Assembly: GCF_001039355.2 (NCBI RefSeq)
Contig: NW_019775983.1
Location: forward strand, 1-46,959
Reading direction: 5' to 3'
DNA length: 46,959 nt
Origin: Lingula anatina
Lineage: Eukaryota; Brachiopoda; Lingulata; Lingulida; Lingulidae
In this document: positions 11,919 to 23,145 of the stretch, one piece after another
Position numbering within the stretch: the first letter of the stretch is position 1
Layout: every line of letters starts with the position of its first letter
Made by a program: the position numbers and the translations under genes
The notes under the pieces: generated by a model
What the model saw: the letters and a program-made list of their open reading frames with translations, nothing else
Told to the model about the DNA's origin: nothing
Database searches by the model: none

Positions 11919-12539
11919 TCATGAAAACAATATCTCCAACTTGTACATCTCTACATTGTTTGATCCACTTTTTCTCTCTTGTAATGTTGGAAGAAATTCC
12001 TTTCTCCACCTGTTCCAAAATTCATTGGCTAGATAATGAACATGTCGCCATCTTCGATGAAGGTATGTGTCTTTCCTTATGAAATTCCCAGGTGGTGGCA
12101 TCACGACCTTAGTTTTCAGGGTCAGGAGCTGATTTGGAGACAAAGGCATTGGAGAATCTGGTGACTGTGTATCAATGTAAGTCAAAGGTCTACTGTTAAC
12201 TATGGCTTCTGCCTCAGTTAACAATGTGGACAAGGAATCATCATCTAAACGGTCACTGTGAGCTGTGAGAAGTCCTGATAAAGCATTTCTGGCTGAACTG
12301 ATCATCCTTTCCAACACGCCTCCCATATGTGAAGCATGAGGAACATTCATTTCAAACTGAATCCAGTCACAGTGGTCTTTCAGAAGTTCTCTCCTGATCT
12401 TGTCCTGATCCATATCCATAAAGGCAGTTTCTTGCTCTCCCTTAACTACGGTCTGCTCTGAGTAGACGTACTGGTCCACGCCTGCATACAAAGCGTCTGT
12501 AGCAGTTAATGAAAGAATCTGTGCTGAGTGAATATGCAA
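11919..12539 (-). pseudogene. BEL integrase C-terminal half and DUF5641 start
   Basis: The frame contains DQDKIRRELL, the PHASHMGGVLERMI segment with the integrase catalytic Glu, and VNSRPLTY, then the RRWRHVHYLANEFW region that links integrase to DUF5641. The part with the second catalytic Asp, near 12440-12530, is spread over other frames by small deletions. The typical VGD-V motif is visible near 11935 in another frame, just before the MITE that ends the element. Confidence 0.8.
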
Positions 12540-13801
12540 CTTCTATATGAATAGCACGTGATACTAAACATAGCACCATATCTCTTCATCTGCTTTCTTC
12601 CCTCCTTCACATAGAATGGCCCAAAGAAATCTACTGCACTGTAGGTGAATGGAGGTGCTGGTTCCAGTCTGTCAGCTGGAAGATCTGACATTTTCTGACT
12701 CTGTGAGTTTGCTCGTAGCTTACGACAGGTCACACATTTCCATATATATGATCCAATCTTGGCACGGCCAGAAATTATCCAATAACCACTAGCTCGGACT
12801 TCATTAAGAGTAATGCCACTTCCTGAATGTCCGCATCGTGTATGGTAGTGGTCAATTATGAGATTTGTAACGTGATGATGCTTAGGCAGAATCACTGGGT
12901 GTGTAAGCTCTCTGGGTAGATTTACCCTCTTTATACGACCACCTACTCTGAGTGGTCCATCTTCACATAGAAATGGGTCTAGGCGGTATAGTGAACTGGT
13001 TTTCTTGATTTGTTCGTTGCGATATCTTGCCTGTTTTCTCTCTGTGTGTTCACTGTTATCTTCTCTGTTAATTGCTTTCAGTATTTCAATTTCCTTCTCA
13101 AATGTAGCAGTCTGTGTTGACTTGAGAATGATCTTTTCTGCTACTTGTATTTCTTGAACATTCAACGGTTCATTGCTGGTCTCAACTGTGTTCTGCTGTG
13201 TTGATTTCCTGTTCTTAGCTTGTTTCAGCTTCTGTATGAATCGTAAACACCACGAAGCNTCCTTCACATAGAATGGTCCAAAGAAATCTACTGCACTGTA
13301 GGTGAATGGAGGTGCTGGTTCCAGTCTGTCAGCTGGAAGATCTGACATTTTCTGACTCTGTGAGTTTGCTCGTAGCTTACGACAGGTCACACATTTCCAT
13401 ATATATGATCCAATCTTGGCACGGCCAGAAATTATCCAATAACCACTAGCTCGGACTTCATTAAGAGTAATGCCACTTCCTGAATGTCCGCATCGTGTAT
13501 GATAGTGGTCAATTATGAGATTTGTAACGTGATGATGCTTAGGCAGAATCACTGGGTGTGTTAGCTCTCTGGGTAGATTTGCCCTCTTTATACAACCACC
13601 TACTCTGAGTAGTCCATCTTCACATAAAAATGGGTCTAGGCGGTATAGTGAACTGGTTTTCTTGATTTGTTTGTTGCGATATCTTGCCTGTTTTCTCTCT
13701 GTGTGTTCACTGTTATCTTCTCTGTTAATTGCTTTCAGTATTGCAATTTCCTTCTCAAATGTAGCAGTCTGTGTTGACTTGAGAATGATCTTTTCTGCCA
13801 C
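12506..13801 (-). pseudogene. BEL integrase N-terminal region, present twice in tandem
   Basis: The frame reads one integrase zinc-binding unit (HHHVTNLIIDHYHTRCGHSG, CVTCRKL) leading to AVDFFGPF, which holds the first catalytic Asp. It then passes through the single n at 13259 and repeats the RNase H tail, linker and zinc-binding unit. Both copies agree except for scattered substitutions. The frame begins just after the TAA that ends the upstream pol frame. The second copy has CAA at the equivalent codon. The duplication is more likely an assembly or haplotype join than a real protein feature. Confidence 0.8.
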
Positions 13802-13915
13802 TTATATTTCTTGAACATTCAACGGTTCATTGCTGGTCTCAACTGTGTTATGCTGTGTAGATTTCCTGTTCTTAGCTTGTTTCAGCTTCTGTATGAATCG
13901 TAAACACCACGTAAC
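12603..13915. repeat. Direct duplication, 657-bp period, joined at n
   Basis: 12603-13258 and 13260-13915 align at a constant offset of 657 with few mismatches and no gaps that I noticed. The junction is the single ambiguous base at 13259. The offset is a multiple of three, so the frame stays open across it. Confidence 0.9.
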
Positions 13916-16174
13916 AACTCGTGTTGCTCTGTTCCAGGAAGAAAACCTTTTCAATACATCAGACAAGTGATCGTGGTTGGTTTCTACTTTAGTAGCAAAT
14001 ACATTGACTTCAGATTTGCGTACTTCTGGGTCATCTGGTGCTAGTCTGAATTGGGTATTAGTGGTAGATAGTGGTTCATCAATGAGCAGGAAGTCTGGCC
14101 CACTCCACCACTGTTCATTCTGTAGTAGCTCTGTCACACCTGTTCCCCTGGAGGCTATATCAGCTGGGTTGTCACTGGACTTAACATGCCTCCATTGCGA
14201 TGGCTGACTGACTTCTCTAATTTGTTGTATTCTATTAGCTACAAAGACATGAAATCTCTTAGCATCATTATTGACATACCCTAGAACAACCTTGCTGTCA
14301 GTCCAATACACATGGGTGATGTCCTCATACTCTAACTCCTTGGCAAGAAAGGTCCCCACCTTTATAGACATCACTGCTGCTGACAACTCTAGGCGTGGGA
14401 CTGTCACTGGTTTAGAGGGAGCTACCTTGGACTTGCCCATAACTAATGTGGTTGCTATTCTTCCTGTGTTGCTTTTAAGTCTCAAGTAACTGCACTGACC
14501 TAGGCCTTCTACACTGGCATCTGAGAAGTGATGAAGTTCTGCAGTAGTCACTTCACCAAAATCATTTGGCTTATAGCACCGTGGTATATTCAACTTGGTT
14601 AAGTTCAGCAAATCTGAGCGCCATCTTTCCCATCTGCATCTAATACTCTCTGGCACTTGATCATCCCACTCTGCACCGTCTCTGCATAGCTCTTGGAGAA
14701 TTTTCTTACCGGCAAGGATGAATGGTGAGACAAGGCCTAAAGGGTCAAATATGGAACTTACAGTGGAGAGAATTCCCCTTCTTGTTAATGGCTTATCATT
14801 GATCTGGACCTTAAACTGAAAACTGTCCGCTTCTACACACCACTGTACTCCTAAAGCTGGGCATATTGGCAATGTGTCTCTGTTAAGGTCAATGTTTCTC
14901 ATTTCTTTGGCTCTCTCTGACATTGGGATTGTATTCATCACTTCACGGTTGTTTGATACTAGCTTGTGAAGTCTTAGGTTACCTTTGTTCAGCAGCTCTC
15001 TTGTTTCTCTAACAAGACGTATAGCTTCTTCACTTGACTCGATGCTCTTGAGTCCATCGTCTACATAAAAGTCATTCTTAAGAAAGGCAATGACGTCTGG
15101 TGAATACTCATCTTGGTAGTCCTCTGCTAGTTTCCTCAGTCCATACAATGCGCATGCTGGTGAACTTATCGCTCCAAATATATGAGACGTCATTCTGTAT
15201 GTGATGGGATTACTACTGAGGTCACCGTCTTTCCACCATAGGAACTGTAAAAACTTTCTATCCTCTTCTTTCACTTTAAACCTGTGAAACATGTTCTCCA
15301 TGTCACCCATGATTGCTACTGGCTGCTCTCTAAACCTCAATAAAACACCTATGAGCGAGTTATTCTGATCAGGTCCTTTCAACAGGCAGTCGTTTAGCGC
15401 AACATTTTCATGTTTTGCACTGGCATCAAACACCACTCGTAATTTCTCACGTTTCTTGGGGTGATATACACCATGATGTGGTAAGTACCAACCTCCATCT
15501 TCATGAGGTGATTCTTCTGCATAGCATTTATCTATGAGGTCCTGCATAAAACTGTTATAGTGCTCATAATACTTCGGGTTGTGGATTAGCCTTTTCCTTA
15601 GCTGCTCTAGCCTGATCTCAGCTGCTGGTTTGTTGTTTGGCAATGCTGGATGTCCATCTTTAAATGGTAGTGGCATCTCGTAAAAACCCTCGTTGAAATG
15701 TATGCCTTCCTCCATAATCTTCATGAACTTCTGGTCTTGAAGGCTTAACTTCTCATCTTTCTGTTGGTCGAAACCTTGGTCAAAGAGACTGCAAACCTCA
15801 GCGGGGCTGATCTCTGTCACTTGTGTTCTAAAGGCAAAGGCATGTGTTCCAAAGCTCTTGTTCTCATCTATGGGTCTTGATTTGTCCACTGGCCCTACTA
15901 TACCCCAACCTAGGTTACATCTGTATGCATATGGCTCCTCTCCTCTACCATGTACGTATTCCAGACCTCTAATGGCTTTCATACAGTTTACTCCCAACAG
16001 CAGTCCTACCTCTATGTCTGGGTGATAAGGAGTAATCTTATCAGCAATTGAGTGCAAGTGTGGCCATTTCTTAGCAGTTTCTGGTCTGGGTATCTGTGAT
16101 CGCTTAACTGGAATGGAGTCTCTGGAGTATGTATCTGGGAGCTCAATCAATGTCTCTTGGTTCAGACCTCTCAC
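13802..16174 (-). pseudogene. BEL/Pao pol: reverse transcriptase, A17-type domain and RNase H
   Basis: The 790-residue frame starts in the end of the DUF1758 region (IPRPETAKKWPH, GLLLGVNC). The palm of the reverse transcriptase follows, with VVFDASA, MGDMENMFHRF and the catalytic FYVDDG motif at about residue 360. The SSIFDPLGLVSPFIL block is typical of BEL elements. An RNase H-like segment follows with DASVEGLG, PRLELSA and WTDSKVVL. It ends at TAA 13802-13804, where the duplicated downstream copy reads CAA, so the stop is a point mutation inside pol. The protease active-site half that should precede the frame is missing. Confidence 0.9.
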
Positions 16175-16469
16175 AGCATTTCACTTGCATTTCTGGGCAT
16201 TGGTGAAGTTTATGTTGTTCCTTGCATAATATACACTTGTGAACGTGTCTTTCGTTGCTGGATGCAGAGGTACTAGACAGTTCTGTTTGTGCTGGAACTC
16301 TTCTCCTTGGTGCTGGTATAGGTCTCTCTGGTGGTGGTGGAACCTTTCCAAAAATGGGGTCAGCCAATTTTCGTGCTTCTTTCTGCACAAAATCTACGAA
16401 TAGCTGAAAGGTTATCTTCTGTCCCCTTTCCTTCCTTTCATACACTATGCTTCTCCATTTATCGTGCAA
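16143..16469 (-). pseudogene. BEL gag C-terminal segment with a zinc knuckle
   Basis: The frame continues gag after a one-base frameshift and carries LHDKWRSIVYERKERGQ, a Pro/Arg-rich linker and the knuckle CILCKEQHKLHQC. It then runs out of frame where the protease should begin. The pol frame resumes directly at the far side of the protease region, pointing to a deletion at about 16170. Confidence 0.75.
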
Positions 16470-17101
16470 TTTGAGCGACAGCTTGTCATAAGCCTCTTAA
16501 GGTCATCAGGATACTCGAGGACTGGGAAGGCATCTATTTCTTTTACTGCATACTCACATTCCCTTAAAAATATGCCGTATTTGTCTAGTGTGACATAATC
16601 ATCATGCTTTATCACTGGCCACTGTAAGGCACGGTTAATATACGATGTCGCAATCTGTTCTTGGTCCCCATACCTTCTCTCAAATTCCTTCCATGCGGCC
16701 TTGAAACCAATGGATGCATCTAAGTGAGCGAATCCTAGCGTAATTTCATGAGGCTCACCTCTGGTGTATTGCAGTAGATGGTTCAGTTTTTCATCGTCAG
16801 AGTCGCATGTTTCTATGATTCTACTTTTGAACTGTCTCTTAAACAGCACATATTTGATCGGGTCACCTTCAAATACTTGAATCTGAATTCTTGGTTTACT
16901 GAGTTCCTTTGCTATCGTAGTTTTCTCACACAAAGTGAGTGGGGCACAAGATGTTAGTGCGTTTTTGGGCGTAGATGTCTTTTTTATATTTGACTTTGTG
17001 AAGTTAAAATGCTTTTCCAACTCACACATCGTTTGGTCTATATCCGACTCTACCCTTTTCAGTTCTGCTTGCAGAAGTATCATTTCTGCTCGTGTTGCCA
17101 T
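16445..17101 (-). pseudogene. BEL gag N-terminal region, DUF1759 type
   Basis: I start at the ATG at 17099-17101, which begins MATRAEMILLQAELKRVESD, a short coiled-coil-like lead. The frame stays open upstream to 17191. DUF1759 features follow: FEGDPIKYVLFKRQFKSRI, the LNHLLQYTRGEP block and AWKEFERRYGD. The frame ends early at 16445 because of a frameshift near 16480; the next frame carries on the family sequence. Confidence 0.8.
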
Positions 17102-17191
17102 CTTTTCTAAATACTGTGCTGATCGTCTTTCACCATATCGTCGCTGAGTTTTTACTGTTACGAATAAGCAAACTTCTTTAGTCTTTTTCAC

Positions 17192-17522
17192 ATCTATTTT
17201 ATTTGCTTGTCATTGAAATTGTCACGTAGAAACTGAAATGAACAAAATACATCAAATTAAGATAGTATCCTTAAATTATGTTACAATTACAACTTATAAA
17301 GTTCTTATTAACTGTTTAAATTGCTAAATGATTCATAAAGTCTTACCTCATTGCGGGAATTAGTGACTTTTAATAATCAGAACATAATTATGATAAGCGC
17401 GTGCTCTAGTCAAAAAAGTAAAACGCTATCTTCGCCGATGTTGCATAACAGCTAAGACGGGCCAAACCTTAACAATATATGTATGGCCTTTAAGTAAAGA
17501 TTTCCAAGGTATAGATACAGCT

Positions 17523-17583
<61 letters not shown>

Positions 17584-17894
17584 CAAAGTCACAGTCACCT
17601 CAACCTGTCTTTCTATAACAGGGTACCGAGAACTGTCATCTTTGTTAACTTCACTCCATCACATTTACAGCGACTTATTCATCCTAGTTTTAGCTGACCT
17701 GGAATGTATTTCTGAATAACAAGTTAAGAGAATTCACTTGTTCACTAAAGATACAAAACAACTGTCACTTTTACTTTAAAACACCGTTTTTAATATTTTG
17801 ATAAAGTTATTTACAGTATTGATAAACAAAGTATCACGTTTTCAATAATTAATATTTTAAATTACAATCCATGTCTTGCATCACGACGACCAAA
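17192..17894. other. Intergenic DNA with an (AT)n microsatellite at about 17527-17582
   Basis: About 27 TA units form a perfect dinucleotide tract. The rest is AT-rich and shows no gene. It was checked for a BEL 5' LTR and none was recognised. Confidence 0.6.
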
Positions 17895-18065
17895 CAACAA
17901 CGTTGAGTCAATGACCAAAATACAACGTTGAGTCAATGTCACATTATGACGTGTTTTGACGTGGCTGGATCAACGTTGATTTTACGTTGAATTTAGGTAG
18001 ATCAACGGCTATTCAACGTCCCAACCTGTTTTCAACGTAGGTCCAACGTCACTATGCCTGCTGGG
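17895..18065. repeat. DNA-transposon end rich in CAACGT/ACGTTG
   Basis: CAACGT or its complement recurs about eight times within 170 bp, several as the palindrome CAACGTTG. The block ends in CTGCTGGG at 18058-18065, exactly where homology to the EF-hand array begins. The terminus resembles the CCCAGCA end of the small element at 46034. Only one end was recognised. Confidence 0.5.
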
Positions 18066-18070
18066 CTGGT

Positions 18071-18360
18071 TCTTGTCGCTTTCAACATTACTAACCATTT
18101 AGTGGGATGTTTTGAGAAAATATTTAACAATATTTTGATGTTATCTATCACAACAAATATAATTAGCTTGATGCCAATGTATTTACACGTCCTTGTGTTG
18201 TTTTGGTATATATAAGTCTTCTAGAAGTATACTGTCCCTATGAAATATTTAAGATGTGCGTTGATTACAATAGGTTTTAGTTATATTATGTAAGGCTATT
18301 TCCTTAGGAAGACGAATTTAAGTTTTTACTTAGAACAACAATATGAAATTTGGAATAAAG
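18071..18360 (+). pseudogene. EF-hand exon remnant with its 3' UTR and poly(A) signal (first array unit)
   Basis: 18090-18205 resembles the worn last-EF-hand exons found downstream of the other genes (acceptor-like ACCATTTAG, then a decayed loop and GATGCCAATG). 18209-18360 matches the 3' UTRs of the intact genes and ends in GGAATAAA (AATAAA at 18354-18359). All upstream exons of this unit are absent. This is the left edge of the tandem array. Confidence 0.65.
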
Positions 18361-18399
18361 CACAAAAGCCTACTTTTTGATTCTTTTATATTTCTATAT

Positions 18400-21110
18400 T
18401 TCTGACCATATAGACGGATATTTTGATTTCAATGATATCTTGATGCCATCGATCAGAAGGAATATGACTATCTTGATGCCAATTAATAAGGTCACGCGCG
18501 TTATACGTCACAGGTCTTGCGTTACTACCCACGTGCTACGATTTTTCCCTTGGGGGGCAGCAAGCGGACATTTTGTACAGGAGCAATGCAAAGATGGGTG
18601 AATACGATACATTGTTTTTAACCGAAGACGATGTTCCCGGGGCGAAACTGCCAACACCATAAGTAAAGGATCATGCCAACTTTGTTTTGGAACGATGTGG
18701 TTAGCCTGTCAGTGGCGAGTTGGGGAGAAAAGAGCAGCATTGATAGCAAGGTACTGTGTACACGTGAACCGGCAAAGTTAATGATAATTTCGTGTTGCAA
18801 AAGCATAATTAAATTTTTTAGTTATTTTCCAAACGATACTATTTCAATAGCAGATACATAGATCTTACTAACGACAATGTAACATTTTGATGACATTGAA
18901 AATCAAAAGCTGATGTGCACGATAGTTTGAGGAGGACACGGCGACAGCAAGTTATGCATGAAATTTTGCTATATAACACCATATCATATGCTTGTGTCGT
19001 TGATAACTCTGTGGTATTATTGCTATTATTGCTGCTCAAATTAATACCTGATATTATTTCTCAGGCTACCAAGTACATATCAACTCATTTTTGTGGCAGT
19101 TGACCATTACATCATGTGTGCAGGTTATTATTATTATCATTACTATTATTTGATCAAGCACACTTTGATAATGTGGCCATGTTTTAACAAGAGAGAGTCA
19201 AAATTCATGCTGAATTTTAAAAGATTAAATCATCACTAGTATGTGCAATTAAAGCTATTTGATTATACATATTTGATTTTCAATTATATTGATTATGATA
19301 TGCGGTTTCTGCCTTTTTTCTCTCGCCCTGAAATATAAATATATAACAAGTAAATTGATAGTGCTTTATTACATTTTTGCTTTATACTTTCAGATGCAAA
19401 AACTGCGTAGAGGTTGGTAAAGCTGTAGAGATTGATGTGAGCATAGATCAGGGGAAATAGTATTAGAGAAACTAGGAGGACAAGACATAGATAATGTACT
19501 AGTAGATCCATCATCACTGCAAGGGTAGCTTGTGTGATCCTGTCCCTGAAACTGTGCCACAAGTTTTCAACTGGTTGAGTCCTTACTAAGATAAGCCGCT
19601 GCAGTGTGAATTGCAATATGTACATTCAGGTTATATGTGTCAGATTGATGACAAAAAAGACCTCAACAATATAATTAAAAGAAGTTATCCTTGCATCTAT
19701 GCCTCATCAAAAGTACACAGTGACAGTGACTAGAACATTGTTTGCAAATAGTGAGGCAGTGAAGGCTGCAAGGTGCCATTGTTTTTCAGTATTAAGAATG
19801 ACAGTATCTGTTTTTTATTACTTATTCATTTTTTAACTCACTTTGTTCTTTAAAATGCCCATTCAGTTTAAGGTTGGTGGCAATATATGATAAATCTGTC
19901 ATGCCTGTACACATGTATGTAGAATTTCTCTTGCTCAAATTTCTACATTTATTGAGGGCATTATGAAGTTTCCTGACTGATTAATGAGGTTACTTGTAGA
20001 AATATCTTGCATACACACATTTTGTGAAAATTTTACTACTTTATACATATGATTATTTACATCTCATCATTTGTGTGTGAAAGGTAATTTGGTATTTGCA
20101 TTTTAGAACTGTAGATCTGTGTACCACCAGATTTATAATAGAGTAATATATGTTGATGTTTCTGAAAATAATATTCATGTTTGATAATTAATTGGTTTGA
20201 AAAAAAATAACTCAAATAAAATTAATTCATTTTTTTATTTTACGTAATCTGTTTTTATTATTTCTTCTAAGCATTTAATCATAACAACTCCCATGATGTC
20301 AATATACTGTTATTGTGTAATAATACTGAAAGGTTCCAAGTTTTTATGAACAGGTTGATGCTAACGTATTACAAATAGATATAAGCATCACAGCATATTT
20401 CCTTACTGATATATATCGGTATATATATATATAGGTAAAGACGACAGCATTGATAACTGGGTTTACGGCGCTGTTAGTACAGCGTAGTTAGTGTCAGATT
20501 GTTATCTGATAAAGTTTGCTACTAGTAAATGGGAACAAAAGGTCTGGCACTGGACAATCAAGTTGATAAAATCATAAAAACGCCGGTAGAAAACAAAGCA
20601 TCCCTGCCCAACGTTGATTTGTTCAGATTCTTGACTAAGGGGTGCGTTACAGGTGTCAAAGGCCAAGACTTAAACTTAGGGGTTTGGAATGTCACTGGAC
20701 ATTCCTCTCTATTTCTACCCAAATCTAATAAAGCCTCATTTGCTTAACTTTGGCCAAATTTCCAATATCTACAGGTTGTGTAGTTTAATGCTTCGGGATT
20801 CTCTGACAGCGGTTAATGTTGGGGACAGCTGTGCGGCCCGTCAACGCACCTAGACCCACTTTTGCCAGTGCCACATTTTCCATTGCCGTAAATATCAAAT
20901 TTGTGAATAGAATGAGGAATAATGACAGTTATGAAAAATGTTCGGAAGTACTTGTCACCGTCATAGTAACCACATGGGCTGTGCTGCCCCCCTCCACAGG
21001 CGACACCTTGCGGAGCAAGCGTGCGTAATCCAGAGTGCTACTGAAAATAACCTTGTCGCTCGACCTTATTTACATGTGCATGCAAGCTGTATTGATATCT
21101 ACAGCAGTTC
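18400..21110 (+). pseudogene. EF-hand exon remnant split by a transposon
   Basis: The left half (18413-18487) and right half (21068-21110) together match the remnant exon at 45744-45833. The interruption is the 2.58-kb insertion described separately. No intact frame remains. Confidence 0.6.
18488..21067. mobile_element. DNA transposon relic inserted in an EF-hand remnant
   Basis: The ends AAGGTCACGCG (left) and, inverted, AAGGTCGAGCG (right) match imperfectly. GGGGGGCAGCA recurs about 60-80 bases inside each end in mirror orientation, so the TIRs are about 80 bp and worn. Comparison with the uninterrupted paralogue at 45800 gives clean edges with AT on both sides. Near 18593-18750 a worn plus-strand frame starts MGEYDTLFLTEDDVPGAKL and, after a frameshift, continues with a W-GEK-like stretch. 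This faintly resembles the SAP-like start of transposon proteins in marine invertebrates. The rest is unrecognised. Confidence 0.6.
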
Positions 21111-21430
21111 GGCTCCTGATTTTATTTTAGTCAACGGCTACTGATGAAGTTGGTAATGACACATAGGTAATCTGTCCATTAAGTTTTAGCTTTAAAATTT
21201 TACGTTCTGATTGCTGCTTTGCTGGTTTCGTTTTGGCAGCTAGGTCCACTTTCCTCGTGCGGTGCTTGAGCATCACATTGGTAAGGACAACATTTTACTC
21301 TGGCATACTACGATAATTCCGTACGTAAACGGATTTCACTTTCAAACCACTCCGTGTTTGTTTTCTTTATTTTTCAATTTTACCCGAAATACTGACATCG
21401 TAAAGATACAGATGTATTCACTACTCACCG

Positions 21431-21484
21431 TAACGTCATAGAGACGGATTAACCCCGTGGTACCAACGATACGTGTTTGCTGGG
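21431..21484. repeat. Right half of a CCCAGCAAACACGT element
   Basis: It nearly matches 46089-46141, including the GTGTTTGCTGGG terminus, but the left half is missing and is replaced by ordinary spacer DNA of the array. This suggests recombination between units. Confidence 0.6.
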
Positions 21485-21613
21485 AAGGCAACCATTTTAC
21501 TCTGGCATACTAAGATGATTCCTTACATAAACGGATTTCACATCAAACCACTCCGTGTTTTGTAGAACAGTTTCTATGTTATTGTAATAGAGCTATGTTA
21601 TTGTAATAGAATT

Positions 21614-21751
21614 GTGAAGATTCTTTTGTCTATAGCTACTTATATTTGTCTGATCTTACCATCCCCGATGAAGTCTGACTGCAAGCAGATGAAATACTGG
21701 ATGGTTAAATCAGACAAATATAAGTAGCTATATAGACAAAGTAATCTTCAC
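21614..21751. repeat. Foldback MITE, copy 1
   Basis: Arms of about 50 bp (21614-21663 and 21700-21751) are nearly perfect inverted repeats starting GTGAAGAT, with a loop of about 36 bases. The loop holds CCGATGA, a small hairpin and TGAAA. A second copy lies in the equivalent spacer position at 46258-46395. Confidence 0.85.
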
Positions 21752-22152
21752 AAATCCACTCCGTGTTTGTTTTCTTTATTTTTCAATTTTACCCGAAACA
21801 CTGCCATTGCAAGATACAGACGTACTCACTGCCACATGAAAGCAAAAGTTAAAATTGCTTGCGATTGATATTCAAAGTTGGTCTAAGATGGGATGAAATA
21901 TTAACATTGTATCTTTGCATTTGTAAGAAAAACAGATAAATGTATAGCTGCTTGAAATTCTGTTACTCAAATGGTATAAGAACGGTGTAACATACTTCAT
22001 GTAGCAAGGAAATATGCATAACAGCAGAATAACACTCTTTTTAGGTAGCCCGTATGAACACGTAGTTTGGTGCTTACATTTCATTACACAATGCTAAGCT
22101 TTGAAAGCTACTGGCGAAATGGAATTGATAACATTAGGAATAGGGGGCACGC

Positions 22153-22253
22153 GTACGTGACAAAGCAAGATTATCTGGAATACATTCTGTTATAACTGTA
22201 TCACGCATCAGTCAGGGCACAAACATCTCACAGAACTGAAGGACAGAAAACTG
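22153..22253 (+). promoter_or_regulatory. Damaged promoter and non-coding first exon of gene A
   Basis: The conserved TACGTGACAAAGCAA box (from 22154) and the TCAGTC initiator (predicted start 22210) are 57 bases apart instead of 84-85. Alignment with the copy at 46795 shows 28 bases missing, including the TATA-like AAATAAA and the CCTTCAAACACC stretch. The first exon ends at 22253 before GTAAGG. Confidence 0.7.
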
Positions 22254-22280
22254 GTAAGGCACATACTGTTCCATTACATG

Positions 22281-23145
22281 CAGGGTCGGATCCAGGATGC
22301 GAAGCCGACCCTCCCCCCCCCCCCNNNNNNNNNNNNNNNNNNNNNNNNNNNNNNNNNNNNNNNNNNNNNNNNNNNNNNNNNNNNNNNNNNNNNNNNNNNN
22401 NNNNNNNNNNNNNNNNNNNNNNNNNNNNNNNNNNNNNNNNNNNNNNNNNNNNNNNNNNNNNNNNNNNNNNNNNNNNNNNNNNNNNNNNNNNNNNNNNNNN
22501 NNNNNNNNNNNNNNNNNNNNNNNNNNNNNNNNNNNNNNNNNNNNNNNNNNNNNNNNNNNNNNNNNNNNNNNNNNNNNNNNNNNNNNNNNNNNNNNNNNNN
22601 NNNNNNNNNNNNNNNNNNNNNNNNNNNNNNNNNNNNNNNNNNNNNNNNNNNNNNNNNNNNNNNNNNNNNNNNNNNNNNNNNNNNNNNNNNNNNNNNNNNN
22701 NNNNNNNNNNNNNNNNNNNNNNNNNNNNNNNNNNNNNNNNNNNNNNNNNNNNNNNNNNNNNNNNNNNNNNNNNNNNNNNNNNNNNNNNNNNNNNNNNNNN
22801 NNNNNNNNNNNNNNNNNNNNNNNNNNNNNNNNNNNNNNNNNNNNNNNNNNNNNNNNNNNNNNNNNNNNNNNNNNNNNNNNNNNNNNNNNNNNNNNNNNNN
22901 NNNNNNNNNNNNNNNNNNNNNNNNNNNNNNNNNNNNNNNNNNNNNNNNNNNNNNNNNNNGGGGGTCCTGACCCTCCCCCCCCCCCCCCCCCCCAGCTTGG
23001 CGTGGATTGGAGGGCGAACAGTTCCATTTGTTACGGTTGAGAAGTATGAATCAGCTAGTCAAAATTCTGATTTCAAGAGTGGACAAGACATTGAAAGGGG
23101 GGGGGGGGCAGGACCCCCCTGAGCCCCCCTTTTAATCCACCACTG
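22281..23145. mobile_element. hAT-like MITE in the 5' intron of gene A, containing an assembly gap
   Basis: The left end CAGGGTCGGATCCAGG and the inverted right end CAGTGGTGGATTAAAAG fit a CAGTGGCGGATCCAGG-type element with poly-C/G interiors. Unit F (near 43600) shows the empty site as ATTACATTTGGG. Positions 22325-22959 are n. The poly-C run at the gap edge probably caused the gap. Confidence 0.6.
22325..22959. other. Assembly gap (635 n)
   Basis: All bases are n. The flanks are C- and G-homopolymers inside a MITE. No coding claim can be made across it. Confidence 1.

Larger units (their letters stand above)
11895..17191 (-). mobile_element. Decayed BEL/Pao LTR retrotransposon, LTRs not found
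   Basis: In minus-strand order the element has a gag region (DUF1759 type), a zinc knuckle, the end of the protease-linked DUF1758 region, reverse transcriptase, the peptidase-A17-type BEL domain, RNase H, integrase zinc-binding and core segments, and a DUF5641 start. This order is diagnostic of BEL/Pao. It is inactive: it has a frameshift near 16480, no visible protease DTG/DSG motif, a nonsense codon at 13802-13804, frameshifts near 12420-12560 in the integrase, and a cut 3' end. I could not find a repeated LTR in 11200-11900 or 17190-17900. The higher GC and low intron content of this block stand out against its AT-rich neighbours. Confidence 0.85.

Noticed and set aside
11200-17900. LTRs of the BEL element
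   Set aside because: I compared both flanks by eye and found no direct repeat; the left edge is a Harbinger-like MITE with its own TIRs.
22278-23040. Long frames running through the n gap
   Set aside because: They are artefacts of translating ambiguous bases; only homopolymer codons flank them.
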